Positions 31,977 through 44,200 of a stretch of DNA of 64,000 bases are shown one piece after another. The translations under genes were made by a program, and so were the position numbers. Under the pieces are notes generated by a model. That model ran no database searches. It was not told where the DNA came from and saw only the letters and a list, made by a program, of their open reading frames with translations. Origin of the DNA: Beroe ovata (lineage: Eukaryota; Ctenophora; Nuda; Beroida; Beroidae); NCBI GenBank assembly GCA_946803715.1, contig CAMPET010000119.1, forward strand, positions 124,696 through 188,695, written 5' to 3'. The number at the start of each line of letters is the position of its first letter. Within the stretch, counting starts at the first letter, position 1.

Positions 31977-33200
31977 TCATTTTTGGAAGTAAGTTTCCAT
32001 GTTATTACTGGTTGAGCTATTCTTGGACTGAGACCTCATTGGATTGAGAATCAGCTGGCTTGTCTTAGTCATCCCCTCACTTATTCGTCTCTTTATATTT
32101 GGGAAAACATTTCGAATTATCCTCATTCTGAACAGGTACATCCACGGGTTGAAAAGGAATGAGGTAAATATCAGGAGGGTAAGGTAGAACCAAGTTATGT
32201 TACCTATTGTTGATCTTTGATCATGGCCAGAATACTTGTGAAGGTAATCAGCAAGCCAGATGCAAATGTATGGGAAGTTGGTCAAGCAAAATGTCATAGA
32301 AACAATAAGTACTAGAACTGCTCCCGTCATAAGTTTCCTCCTCATCTTCACGAGCCTTTTAGTATTGCGTGAATTGCTCACCAGTGTACTCCTAGCCCTC
32401 TTCAAGGCAATTGCCAGTATGGAAAGATTCGACAAGGTTATGATTAGCCATGAACTGATAGTAATTATGGTTGCGATGATGAATTCAGCTAATGCTACTT
32501 CTTTGCTGCCAGCTGAAACACACGTAAGAGGAATTATTCGTTCCTTTTGCTCCTTAATCATATCAGGACTATAAAATTCAGCAGGATCAGATGCATTCAT
32601 TCGCTTCACATAGTGCTTACAAATGAGCCCGACATTGCTCACAGTAAGGTATATCATGTTGGGTAAGGCTCTGGTTACCAAAGGCTGTACAAGCACAAGT
32701 AGCGTGACATACTTCAGATGTTTGACAGTGACTAGCAAGTCATACTTTATCGGTCTCATAACATGGACTGCCCTGTCTGCTGTTAGCACTGCTAAGAGAG
32801 TAACTCTCAGGAAGAAGAAATACTCAAACAGAATGTACCCAACTTTCTGGTTGTAAAACATCATTGCCTCCCTACTCCTGAATGCCTCAGCCCAAGCCAT
32901 GTGTACTCCTGCCGGGAACGCCACCAAGATTGCCATCACCATGTCAGCCATTGCAAGCAGCAAGCAGAGGAAGTTGGTGTTGAAGTATGGAGATTTCCTG
33001 ATCGTTCTCCATGACTTCTTCACAAGGAATGTTAGGTACAAGTTGATGAGGAGGGAGATGGTTGAAATGAAGAGCAGGATTACACCTCCTCCTTTCACTT
33101 CCTCCAGAGTTACCATTGTGTGTCTCGCATTGTGTCGGATAGGGTCATTGCCCTCTGCAGTGGTGTGCAATATGAGGGGAAGGGATGATGAGAACATCAC
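31977..33200 (-). CDS. Class A (rhodopsin-like) G-protein-coupled receptor, orphan
   Basis: Intronless, 407 aa, seven hydrophobic segments starting at GGGVILLFISTISLLINLYL (TM1). TM2 has the LxxAD pattern (LLLAMADMVMAIL). TM3 ends LLAVLTADRAVHVMRP, so the E/DRY motif is DRA. A long second extracellular loop carries cysteines. TM5 is near IIATIITISSWLIITLS and a basic third loop (RKLMTGAVLV) precedes TM6. TM7 ends in NPWMYLFR, matching NPxxY. The C-terminal tail is Ser/Asn-rich. The ligand cannot be inferred. Divergent class A receptors form large lineage-specific families in invertebrates and most are intronless, as here. Confidence 0.88.
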   Translation of the reverse strand: MMFSSSLPLILHTTAEGNDPIRHNARHTMVTLEEVKGGGVILLFISTISLLINLYLTFLVKKSWRTIRKSPYFNTNFLCLLLAMADMVMAILVAFPAGVHMAWAEAFRSREAMMFYNQKVGYILFEYFFFLRVTLLAVLTADRAVHVMRPIKYDLLVTVKHLKYVTLLVLVQPLVTRALPNMIYLTVSNVGLICKHYVKRMNASDPAEFYSPDMIKEQKERIIPLTCVSAGSKEVALAEFIIATIITISSWLIITLSNLSILAIALKRARSTLVSNSRNTKRLVKMRRKLMTGAVLVLIVSMTFCLTNFPYICIWLADYLHKYSGHDQRSTIGNITWFYLTLLIFTSFLFNPWMYLFRMRIIRNVFPNIKRRISEGMTKTSQLILNPMRSQSKNSSTSNNMETYFQK

Positions 33201-33437
33201 AGAATTGTCAGTCTTCGGTCATTGGCCTGGGATCAGTGAGGTGAAAATTTTCATGGAAACGAAGTAAATGAAAAATGAAAGATTAGGTAGACAGGTGACG
33301 TTAGATCAGAACGAGGGACGAGCAAAGGTTGCGCTATGCTTCAATGTGGATGTTGAATCTTCAAAGTTCAAGAGATAATTTAATTGGTACTGATAACAGG
33401 TAAATAAACAAACTTGCAGGAAGAAATGCATATTACA

Positions 33438-33697
33438 CAGGTTTGAGGACAGATTGTCGATTCGGGGTCACCGAATCAATTACCAATCCAATTATGTCAT
33501 GTCCCGGCGTAGCATTCTTCTTAGTCGGTATTAGGTATTCATGACCAATTATACCTATTCATGACATTGTAGCTGAAAACCTCCAAGTACGATATTCGTG
33601 ACAGTTGTTACTCTCTCACACATACATACGCACACCAGTGGTGTTTGTGATAACACCAATTCAAATTGAATATGTAAAGTATAATATGAAACAGGGA
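33438..33697. repeat. 250-bp direct repeat, copy 1
   Basis: Direct repeat with 34464-34713. Shared blocks include GTCGATT.GGGGTCACCGAATC, CATTGTAGCTGAAAACCTCC and ATGAAACAGGGAT. Flanking 60-bp pieces at 33370-33422 and 33708-33760 (TTTAATTGG.ACTGATAACAGG) also repeat each other. Confidence 0.85.
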
Positions 33698-34463
33698 TAT
33701 CAAAATGAAAGAGATGATTTAATTGGCACTGATAACAGGTAAATGAACAAAAATGCAGGAAGCAATACATAGATTGTTTCTAACCGTTGTCAATTAATGG
33801 TGAAACCCGATCTTAAATGCTTTGTACCACAGTAAGGATAACACTAAACACAAACACATACGTAACACAGACTCACAACTACAACTTCAATGAGTGACCT
33901 TTAGAATGAACTCAGAAGTTAGAATAAGCCGCATGAACAAAGATATATTATATATACCCCTGAGGAATATAACGTCATCCTTTAGGTACCAGATGGTCAC
34001 AGCTCATGTCGTATATGTTTCATTCTAGAGGTGTCATAATGATATCACGGACTATAACTAAACTATAGAGTGGAAGGTGCCAATGCCATCCAAGAACTCG
34101 ACATTTTAGCTGTTGTAAACGACTGGGGAAGGAAGAAAAATGAGCCGAAAAATTGATAAAATGAGACTTGATGATCATTTCCGGGGTTGTAGTTTACACT
34201 ACAGAAGAATTATTATAGTGGTGTGAATGTACTCATAATTGTTAATCCATAGCATGCTAGGGGGCTATGGTTCAATTTCTGACTAAAACCACCGAACCTC
34301 AACTGCCAGCAGATGGTTTGATACTAGCAGTTGAGTTTCCCTGGTCCCATAACGTGCCACACATTACGTCATAATCGCCCAGTATCTCTGGTTCTGGATA
34401 AACACCTACTGAATAGTATTATAACATGATAGGCATAACTAGCCCTCCCTGGAGCTATTCTAA

Positions 34464-34713
34464 TAGATTTGAGGACAGGTTGTCGATTAGGGGTCACCGA
34501 ATCAATTACCAATCCAATCATCATTTATGCCATGTCCTGGGGTTTTGCATCGGCGTAGCATTGTTCTTGTTCGGTATTATTCATGACATTGTAGCTGAAA
34601 ACCTCCACGCACGATATTTGTCACAGTTGTCGCTCTGACACACACACGTGTATGTGAGTATGTGATAACACCAATTCAAATAGAATATGTGAAGTATAAT
34701 ATGAAACAGGGAT
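34464..34713. repeat. 250-bp direct repeat, copy 2
   Basis: Partner of 33438-33697. On the minus strand both copies keep the same short frame ending in GGFQLQCHE, which may be chance. Confidence 0.85.
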
Positions 34714-34715
34714 GC

Positions 34716-35031
34716 GAAACTTTACACCGAACTGTTCTCCTCGCAGCAATTTGGTAACCATGTTTACCACACGCTCCTCCTTCACTCCACTTCAAATTAA
34801 ATCCTAGAGGAACGTGTCCTCTGTGAGGAAACAACTGTGAAATGTGTGTGTGTGTCTTTGTCTGTGTGTGTGTGAAACTGTAAGTAGGGTGGCTTACTGT
34901 AAGCCATGTAGCATCTCTCCAACTCCATCCTCTCCTTCCCCAGTAGTTCACACTTCATTAGACATGATCGGCTGTCGCTGTAACCACGTTGTGAAAGCAC
35001 CCGTAAAATATTGAATTCCTGGCCAAATTCC
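34716..35031 (-). CDS. Weak candidate two-exon gene fragment
   Basis: Minus-strand exon 35031-34908, after acceptor TTTCATCAG, reads GQEFNILRVLSQRGYSDSR then KCELLGKERMELERCYMAY and ends at a GTAAGC donor. A second piece after CCTCACAGAG (about 34815 downward) continues in phase with VPLGFNLKWSEGGACGKHG. Both look coding, but no family is recognised, the start is missing and the second acceptor is poor. Confidence 0.2.
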
Positions 35032-35240
35032 TGATGAAACACAATCTTAGCGTGGAATAACTGTCACCTTGTAATGCCCCCTGATAAATTCCATGAGGAC
35101 GCAAATTTAATCCTATCACATATTCTCAAAACGTGGAGGCCACTTCATCGTTATTGAAGAATCATTGGAATCCGTAACCATGGTAACGATTGGTAACTAT
35201 GGTAACCATGGTAACGATTGGTAACTATGGCAATTCTTAG

Positions 35241-38200
35241 GAAGGTATGCAAGAACTGTGGCTGTCCGAGGGGATCGCACAAGATTCAGAAGTTAATCGA
35301 GGAGAAAAAGGAAGTGCCGAAACCGATACTGATACAGACGGCCGATGAGGATGAAGAGGACTATAAGGAACTCGAGGTGAGTACAATCTTAATTAGGTAA
35401 TTGGGTAATTAGTAACAATTAGGTAATTTTCGATTAGAGAGTGTTACATGGTTATTGTTCATGTTACTCTCCTTTGTGACATTCGTTAATAGTCAGGAAT
35501 TATTGTAGTCACGGTTGGTGTTAGAATTAGTGACCCTGCCTACTCCCTCCTGCATAGGTACTCCCCCCCCCCTGCGATTAGAAATTCCACTCCTCGTGTT
35601 ATCCATGAGCATTGAGCATGTGGGAGCATGTGTGAGCATGAAGATGATAAGCAAATCAGCCAGATTTCTCACGGGGCTGGATTTACTCGATACAATGCAT
35701 ATCAATAACAAACAACTTCGTGTTTTTCACACGCTAGCTTATTGCCGTGGACAATTGACATATATTGACCTGTCATCAACATGATACTTTCAGTCAACAT
35801 ATAAAATTATGCAAACTCTGCTCCTTATTAAAGTTATCATTCAACAAATACCGACATTCCTCTCGGTAGGTATCGAAATAGCAGGGAAATATGATATTTG
35901 TCTGGTTGAAATTGTTTTCAACTCTCCCCTCTCTAACTATTCGCTCTCTCGACTCTCCTCTAGATGCTCTACCATTCCCTAAATAATTTTTACCATTCCC
36001 TTTGTAACCGGTAAGCAGTAGGTAACTCTCCCTCTATTCTCTAACTCTATCTCTCAGTTACCTCCAGGGAGTAACTCCCCCTCTCTCCTGGAAGTAACTT
36101 CACCCCCTCTCTCCCCTCTCTCCAGGAAGTAACTTCACCCCCTCTCCCCCCCTCTCCAGGNCCCCCTCTCTCCCCCCTCTCCAGGGAGTAACTTCACCCC
36201 TCTCCAGGGAGTAACTTCCCCCTCTCTCCTGGAAGTAACTTCCCCCCTCTCCAGGTGTCAGCTCCTCCTACCAAGACCACGATCAGAGGGAAGCCGGATA
36301 CCCAGGATTCAGTGAAGTACAATCAGGAGTACATTACCCGGCTCAGAGAGGTGAGTGTCCGGGAGGAACAGAGGTGGTAACAGGGGGTGATATGAAATGG
36401 GTGAGACTCTAGAATATTACACTGGTGAGAATTGATCGAATATGTTTTGTTTCGACGCCCTGATAGAAAACCCATATCGATTTAAATAATGGAGTTTCCA
36501 CTGATATAATGTCACTTTGCCCAAACATGCAGCCAATCAGCCATCCATGACAGAAACACTCACGATACAACATTGCAATCTGTCTGCTAAATGTGTGTGT
36601 GTTTGTATGACTTCCCTGTGGATACTTTAAAATGAAACTCATTGCAAGCTACATAGAATTATAAATGCTTCGTACATTTACAAGCATGAATTGTGTTTTA
36701 TGCGTTTATGGATATCAAAGGAGCAAATCATGTAATAGTATTCATGATACAACGGTTTTCTCGAGGCTGGGGCGGAAAAATTGTGATAATCGCCTAGTAA
36801 TTTATCTTCCCTTTGCAAAGAAAACTTTCGAACTGAATAGACTCTCAATTGAGCTGATGGTCCTTCATAATATAGCCAAAGGAAACCATGACGTAATGAA
36901 CTAGCGGAATAGTAACAACGATAAAACAACATTTCCTTGGTTGAATAGGTACCTAAGGGGAGACCGAAACACAATGAAACACGGTCCCCAGCTAAAACAT
37001 CGCCAACTATGCACACACATCAGATGACCTATTATACAAAAAGTTGGACGATGGCGATAATTATTCTCATGATTGAATGAACATGGACTCGATAAGAACA
37101 CAGGTGATGATATAAACGTGTTGTGATGATGACATATTCACACAAGGCTGAAGCTCATGTCATAGATCATGTGCTGTCACAACATGGGTAAATGCCATGG
37201 GTCAGCACTTACCTTGACAATGTCACATTCTGATGTCGGGTTACTTACCCTTGTCACAGTCACTGTCAATTGTCATGACATTAGCTATTGTCATCCATAA
37301 CACGAGGTTCAGCACGTCCTATCACTGAGTTCGCGCAGTGAGACACGTGCGCAGTGAGACACGTGCGCGCATGTAACACCCACGTGCGCTATTTGAAGCA
37401 CGCTTGTTATTTCCGACACACACACACACATATGTTACGGTAACTGCGCTGCATATTATTTAGCGTTTATTTATTGTTTAGGAGGAGAGATGCTCTCTGT
37501 AAGGGACATCTGGGTACCCCAAAGTACACCCTCTTTTGTCTAGAAATTCCGCCTACACACACAGACACACACAGACACACACCGACACACAGACACACAC
37601 TCACACTCACACTCACACTCACACTCACACTCACTCACACTCACACCCACACGAGCNACACACAGACACACACACACAGACACACACACACACACATCTG
37701 CTGCACTGTATCAGCTGTTGGAGTGACACTCACAAAGCAAGGGTTGTTATGATAGGACCAAATAAAATGGGGTTCCGGTTGGTCTTGTTGTGAACTGGGG
37801 TTTAGGAGATATCAATGCTATACTATCGCTCATCCTCAATGAGCGAAGCCCAGGTTTAAATTGGCTGGAAAACAAGCTATTCCTAGCTAGAAACCTAGAA
37901 ACTTGCTACATTTTACTCAGTGCTGAACACAAACCCCCCTCCCAGTTTTACAGACACAAGGCAGCTGCTCTGGACCTGCCAGACTACAAGAAACTCTCAG
38001 CAGAGGAGCAGATACTCCTACAACACTACATCAATCAGACACAGGTTGGTAGAATGCCCTCGTGTGGTGGATAGCAAATATCCCTGTTGTTGAGATTGGG
38101 TTGAGATTTTGTCTGTGTGGTGTTTGTACCTGTCTGTCTGTCTGTGTCTACTGTCTGTATTGTACATTCCTGGGGTCTCCTGTCACTGCTATTCTTGTAT

Positions 38201-41200
38201 ACTTCTCTCGAGATTATCTTTACTTCTTAAGTGGATCGAACCCGAAATCACGAATTCAAAGGTTGATCTAATTTCCAGATAATTACAGTCCACACACAGT
38301 GGGCATTCCTTGTATCAAACATTCCTAAATTAAGTTTATCTATGTTATTTTTCTCTACTTTTTTCGAAAGGAAAGTGTATAAGCTTCTTCATGACAATGT
38401 TTATGTTTAAAACTGCGTTTACTCTTGGATCTTCATGCCAAGTATCGCGGTCGCGGTCCGTGTATTCAAGTTAAATTGGAACCGAGCCAGACAGGATTGA
38501 AAAAGCGGAATTACCGCGATCTTCTTCTTGTAGCAAAACATGGTAAACTGTATTGTAGGAACACACAGGGGGACGTAACTTGATATGAAATGTTTCGAGC
38601 CGGAATTCACTCTGATCCCAGTCATGAATTAGCACCCGGCCCCCAATTGAATTAGCATTTCCACTACAATAATAATAGTGGACAGCAGCAGCAGCTGTAT
38701 AGGTACAGTAGGAGCTGTACTGCAGTGATACTCCCAGTTATCGGATACGTTACCCGATCACTGACATTGTCTCCATGACAACAACACTCCCCCCCAGGGA
38801 CACGAGCTGGTCTCTACAGAGGCAGTACAGAACCATCTCAACCTCCTTGCTAAAGCCTCCACAGCCTCCACTGACCAGCATCACAACCTAGATGCCAGGT
38901 ATGACCTTACCTTGTATTAACATGGGGACTAGAGACTGAAATTCGGATATTCCTAAATTCTCAAATTGATTGGCAGTCATGCCGACTTTTGTAATTCGGT
39001 TATTCTAGACTCATGGTCTCATACTCTCGGTTGCTAGGTGTGACCATGGACTCAGACTCACTGTTGCTAGGTGTGGATTATCCCAGATATTCTGCTATCA
39101 TGGAGAATAACCTCTCATGACTCATCCGATCATTCAAAATTCACCATTTTACTCGTTGTAAATTGGGATTGAGAGTAGATAAAGGGTGTGTGTGTGTGTG
39201 TGTGAAAAGATGGCGTCTCGGTGTATGTGTGTGTGTGATTGTGTGTGTACATATGGATTATGATAGTGGGTGAGGTCAAGGGTAATTACTTACTACCAAC
39301 CTGACAGCTCACACACTGATCTAGGCTACTATAATCCAGTAGTTTAGCTTATCATAGCTGCAGTGAGAGATGAGTGTGTAGTCCGTAGTGATGATGATCG
39401 GAGAGATTTCCTATCACAGTAGACAGTAGACATGTCCGGTGTCGGCGTGCTGGGATCAAAGGAAAACTATAGAATTAGGACAATTAACCTCTTTGGAGTT
39501 TCTTCTAGTTTCGGACGCTCAAAGCTGGGACTTACCACTGTAATGAACAGTGCCTAAATCAGTGTATAATTTACATTGTACATTGTGTACGAAGACTACA
39601 CACTATAATACACTGCTATGTTCGCACTGACTCATCTCACTAGCATCAAATTATCTACTTATCATAATTAGATAGACTGCTAATGATGTTAATCATAGCT
39701 TCTCGCCTGAGTAAAACAATACAATATTTCCAGTATAAAACAATACAATATGTCCAGTATAAAACAATACAATATGTCCAGTGTTCCACTGATGATGGCA
39801 GTGGTGACAAGAGAGCTGAACGAGAAGCTGAGAGCTAGCAAGACCCTCAGACACACAGACAAGCACACAGACAAGCTCATAGACAAGCACACATACGAAC
39901 ACACAGACAAACACACAGACAAGCACACAGACAAGAACACAGACAGCAAGGCAACCAGGAAGCCCGGACACGATGAAGATACAAGGTGTGCGGACTCTAT
40001 GACTGAATATGAGCTGCTCGGCTGGTCTATGAGCTGCTTGGCTGATGTATGACTGTCTGTGGCTGATGATGCTGCTGACATCTGCTGATTACGAGCTACT
40101 GATTGCTGACTACCACTGATACCCACAGACTACTCATCCTCCTGTGTTGCAATAGATTATGGAGCAAAATGAGGCATGGCTACTCTTGCTGATTATCACT
40201 GCTCACAACATTCTTATAACAGCACAAATTTGGACTACCTATCACTCTTCTACATTTCAGCCCGAGGGAGAATTCCCAATGATTTCGCATATTTCCCATC
40301 ACCCTCTACCCCCTCTCTTTCCCACCCGCCCAGCAACAACTCTAATTCCTGACAACAACTCCACTCCTGACAACACCTCCCATTCCTGACAGCAACTCCA
40401 CTCCTGACAACAACTCCACTCCTGACAACAACTCTCATTCCTGACAACAACTCCACTTCTGAGACTCCTAACCCCCGTATTCCAGTGACGGTGACAGCAG
40501 GGACAGGTGTCACAGTTCGGCTAGCTCTGACAGTGACATATCACTACAACTCCTACAAGCTCTCCAACTGCTCAACTTGAATAACAGAGGTAATCAAACA
40601 GCAACATATCGCGTGACCTTTCGTTCTATGACCACGAGTCAATCATTTCCCACTGCTCTAAGATATCGGATATCGATGTCTCAAGGTTCAGACACGGAAA
40701 AATACCCTGAATTGCAGAGTCTGTCTTTGGTCCGTATATCTTTAGTTTTAGTGTCATAGTTTTAGTGTATAGTTTTAGTGTCATATTGGGAAGCCGATAA
40801 AGCCAATGAAATAACCTTGTTACTACTGATCTGACTACTCCTTTACACTACTGCACACACGTACATCCCTGTTTATTATGAAGGAGCAGCACTCTATACA
40901 TTCTGAGATCTGTAGTATCATATCGTTATTATAATAGTCACATTTACTGTTTGGACTGTTTCCACCTCATCTGATAGAAGTGTTGCTTTGGGTTGTGAGT
41001 TGCACTCTGTTTGATATACTAGTATCATTATAGCCATGTTTTAGTGTCTTTGTCTTGGTCAGTTTTTTCCTTGTTCAGTGTCTACCTTAGTTTATTATGT
41101 AGTGTTTATGATTGTCTACGACTCCCACACCCGTACAGGGCTTGTAGTACACACCATCCCTCTAGCTTACACACCATAATATGAGAGATAGTTTTGAGCT

Positions 41201-44200
41201 ACCCACCTACCTGCTCCAGTATCTTAACCTCTACTACCCGGAAACACCACCAGGAAACAGTCCCGGTGACCGAACTGCTGGTGTGCTCTCCCCGGGCAAA
41301 AGTGAAGAACGGCGGAGTGGTGGCAGTCGGACATCAAGCGAGGTGGTGACGTCATTCTCATTGACCGTGACGTGATTTATAGCTATTGGATGCGTATTTC
41401 TGTTTCCTTTACAACAGCGATAATCTATTTTTGTTTACGGTTTTGTTACTGATTGAATCAAAATTAAGAGTTTAGACACAAGCAAAATAGACTGCCAAAT
41501 CGCAGTCTTGTTTGCAAATAGTTACCTAGTTCAACTCTATTAAATTCCAACAGGAGTCCGGGGATGAGGAAATTCCAAAAGTTGAAATGGAGGAAAAGTC
41601 ACGCCAGGAATCCACCCCACCTCCCCCAATTCCTGAGAAACAGTATCCTCGACCCTGCTCATCAGACAACGCGTCGCCAGACAGCGCGTCGCCAGGGCAA
41701 CAATCTACACTTGACAGTGTGTCGCCAGGGCAGCCAGCAAATGGGGTGGATGAGCAGATAGTAGGGGCTGATGATGATAGACATGATGACGCCTCGACAC
41801 CTAAACAGTCTGATGGCATGAGGTGAGTTATCTGTTTAATCACCTGTATCTTGACATTACATGGGATGTAACATAGGATGCATTCTTTTCTTGATTGCCC
41901 ATGCGAGTATCCAAATGTGCCAACCACACATAATCTTGATTGTATGCCGGTCCATATTTTCTATCATCCGTAGTGGATTCATCCCAACCATTGTATCTGA
42001 TGATGACTCAATCCTCGGTGATGATATGGTGTTCGCCTCATTCCCCATCCTATCGGCCGTGGTGGAAGAATCAGACTCAGAGATGTTCTCAGTGGTGTCA
42101 GTCGATGACAACCCTGGTGACACTACAGCGGTGTCATCATCAGCACTGTCATCCTCCTCCTCCTCTGACACCACTGAGGTGGAATCCTCTTCCTACTACT
42201 CCCCGGGGAGTGTCAGGCTATTTGAGAGTGGTGTCAGCAGAAAGAGTGGTGTCAAGAGAGGGGGTTCCATGTCGACACTGGATGCCTCGCGATCAGGCAG
42301 CTCCAGAGACGGTCCGTGGGAGCAGGCTGATAGCAGACACACGTCTAGGTTTGGGATTGAAAACATCTCTTGCATGAAGAATCCTGACCCCACTGAATCG
42401 TCTAGAATTGACCCCTCTTCCAGTATGTACATTGTGCATGTTTGCCCCCCCTCCAAAACACACACGTTCCCCAAAACCTCCCCCCATACCCCGACAGAAA
42501 CACCCTACTCGGACTGGCCCCACCCTCGTTCCACCCATCCCGCTCTCACACAAACAGCACTAGAACCCACAGTACCCGGTCTCAGAGGAGCTACTACTCT
42601 GAGAGAGCTCGGTCATCAGAGAAAAACAGCAGCATATCACGTGTCAAGTCCCTTCCTCCGCAAGCAGTGGCCCCTCATCATGGGCCCTGGTCTCGTCTTC
42701 CAGACCACTCAGCTTCTCTGGGAAACTTGCGGAAAAAGTGAGAAGATTGTATCATCTTTCTGTGATGTCAGAATGCCTTGGCTTGATGTCAGAATGCCAT
42801 GGTTCGATGCCACAATGTCATGGTTCGATGCCACAATGTCATGGTTCAGTGGTTTGATGCCACAATTTCACTGATCTATGTCATAAATCCATGTCAGAAC
42901 TTTGGAATGCTCCGTGTGGGAGACAACTGTTGGTTGCATGAGTTCAAAGACGTGTACAGAGACTAGCATGTTCGTTATTTGTCGAATGTTTCCCCTCTAA
43001 AAGGCAAACACCTTTCCGATACCTAATCGCATAATCTATGTGTCGATAACAGCACATATACGTCTAACTTGTTCATCTCAGGAATGTCAATATCATATCT
43101 GATATATATATCAGATATCCCATTGTTCATCGAATTGCCTGTTCCATGTTCATACAATAGTCGTATTTTCTAGTTTTTTGTGTCTTATGGAAAAACAACT
43201 CCTTTTGATATTTTTTTTTCTTTACATCCCGCGCACGAATTGGTGAATATCTTTAGGGATTGATGATAGAGTGAGTTTGATATTCGATGAGAATCACTAA
43301 TCCTGATTCAATTTACTCATTTCCTCTCCTTAATGTTGTTTCATAGACCTAGTCTTTAAATAGCAATTCCCGTGGAAATGATTCCCGTGGAAATGATTGA
43401 AAAACATGGAATATTGGCGCTTGACGCCGTGTTTTTTCAGTCGAAACTATCCCCGTGAAGTATCAGACTCGTCGGAGGAAGAGAGTAGGGGACCACCACT
43501 TAAACCACTCAGACGAAATCCGGGTACGTGCGATTGGAGTATTTGTGATTTTTTGATTGCAAGTTCAATTGTGATAGGAATATTGCATAGTTCATCTGCC
43601 CGGAATCATATTTGGCGATTGCGAATTGCACACGAGCACACACGTGCTAATTCCAAGATTTACACGACTTTCTGCTCTCTGGACAACAACTGGACAATAA
43701 CAACTGGACAATAACAACTGGACAATAGCAACTGCTTTTTCCGTGAACATATCTCAGATCATGGACATTTGGGTCTGATGACGCTCCCCGTGGTGGAAAG
43801 AGGTCTGGTGACGCTTACTTCTCAAGATAAGAAACCACGATCGTGTCACATCACAGTGTGTGTCTGACTGTCTGAGATCATATGAACCACAAGACCTATG
43901 AAAAGCTGGATTAACGAGAGAAGGAGTATCTCGTCACAGTCCATCACTTGACACCACTTTAACAATGTATAAGTACTAGACTCTCCCATACCCCTCATCT
44001 TCTATTCTTATCTTCTATCACAACATGGACCCTATCAGAGACTTTGAGTCAGAGTACAAGTTGGTGAGGAGACTGGGTCAGGGAGGTTTTGGTGATGTCT
44101 ACAAATGTGTCCACCGCTCCTCGGGGAAGGACTACGCTGCTAAGATCGTGGACAACGTCACCCGACTCTCTTTCTGCGCCAAGTCCGGCAAGTACCTGCC

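Larger units (their letters stand above)
33201..35240. other. Region between GPCR and PET-LIM gene
   Basis: Holds two copies of a 250-bp repeat (listed separately) and a weak candidate minus-strand gene at 34716-35031. The PET-LIM gene probably starts in or before this stretch, but I could not find an exon encoding the expected upstream half of its Cys-rich motif. Confidence 0.4.

Noticed and set aside
39689-40126. Cys/Val-rich minus-strand frames
   Set aside because: They are produced by the 12-bp ACACAGACAAGC minisatellite inside an intron.
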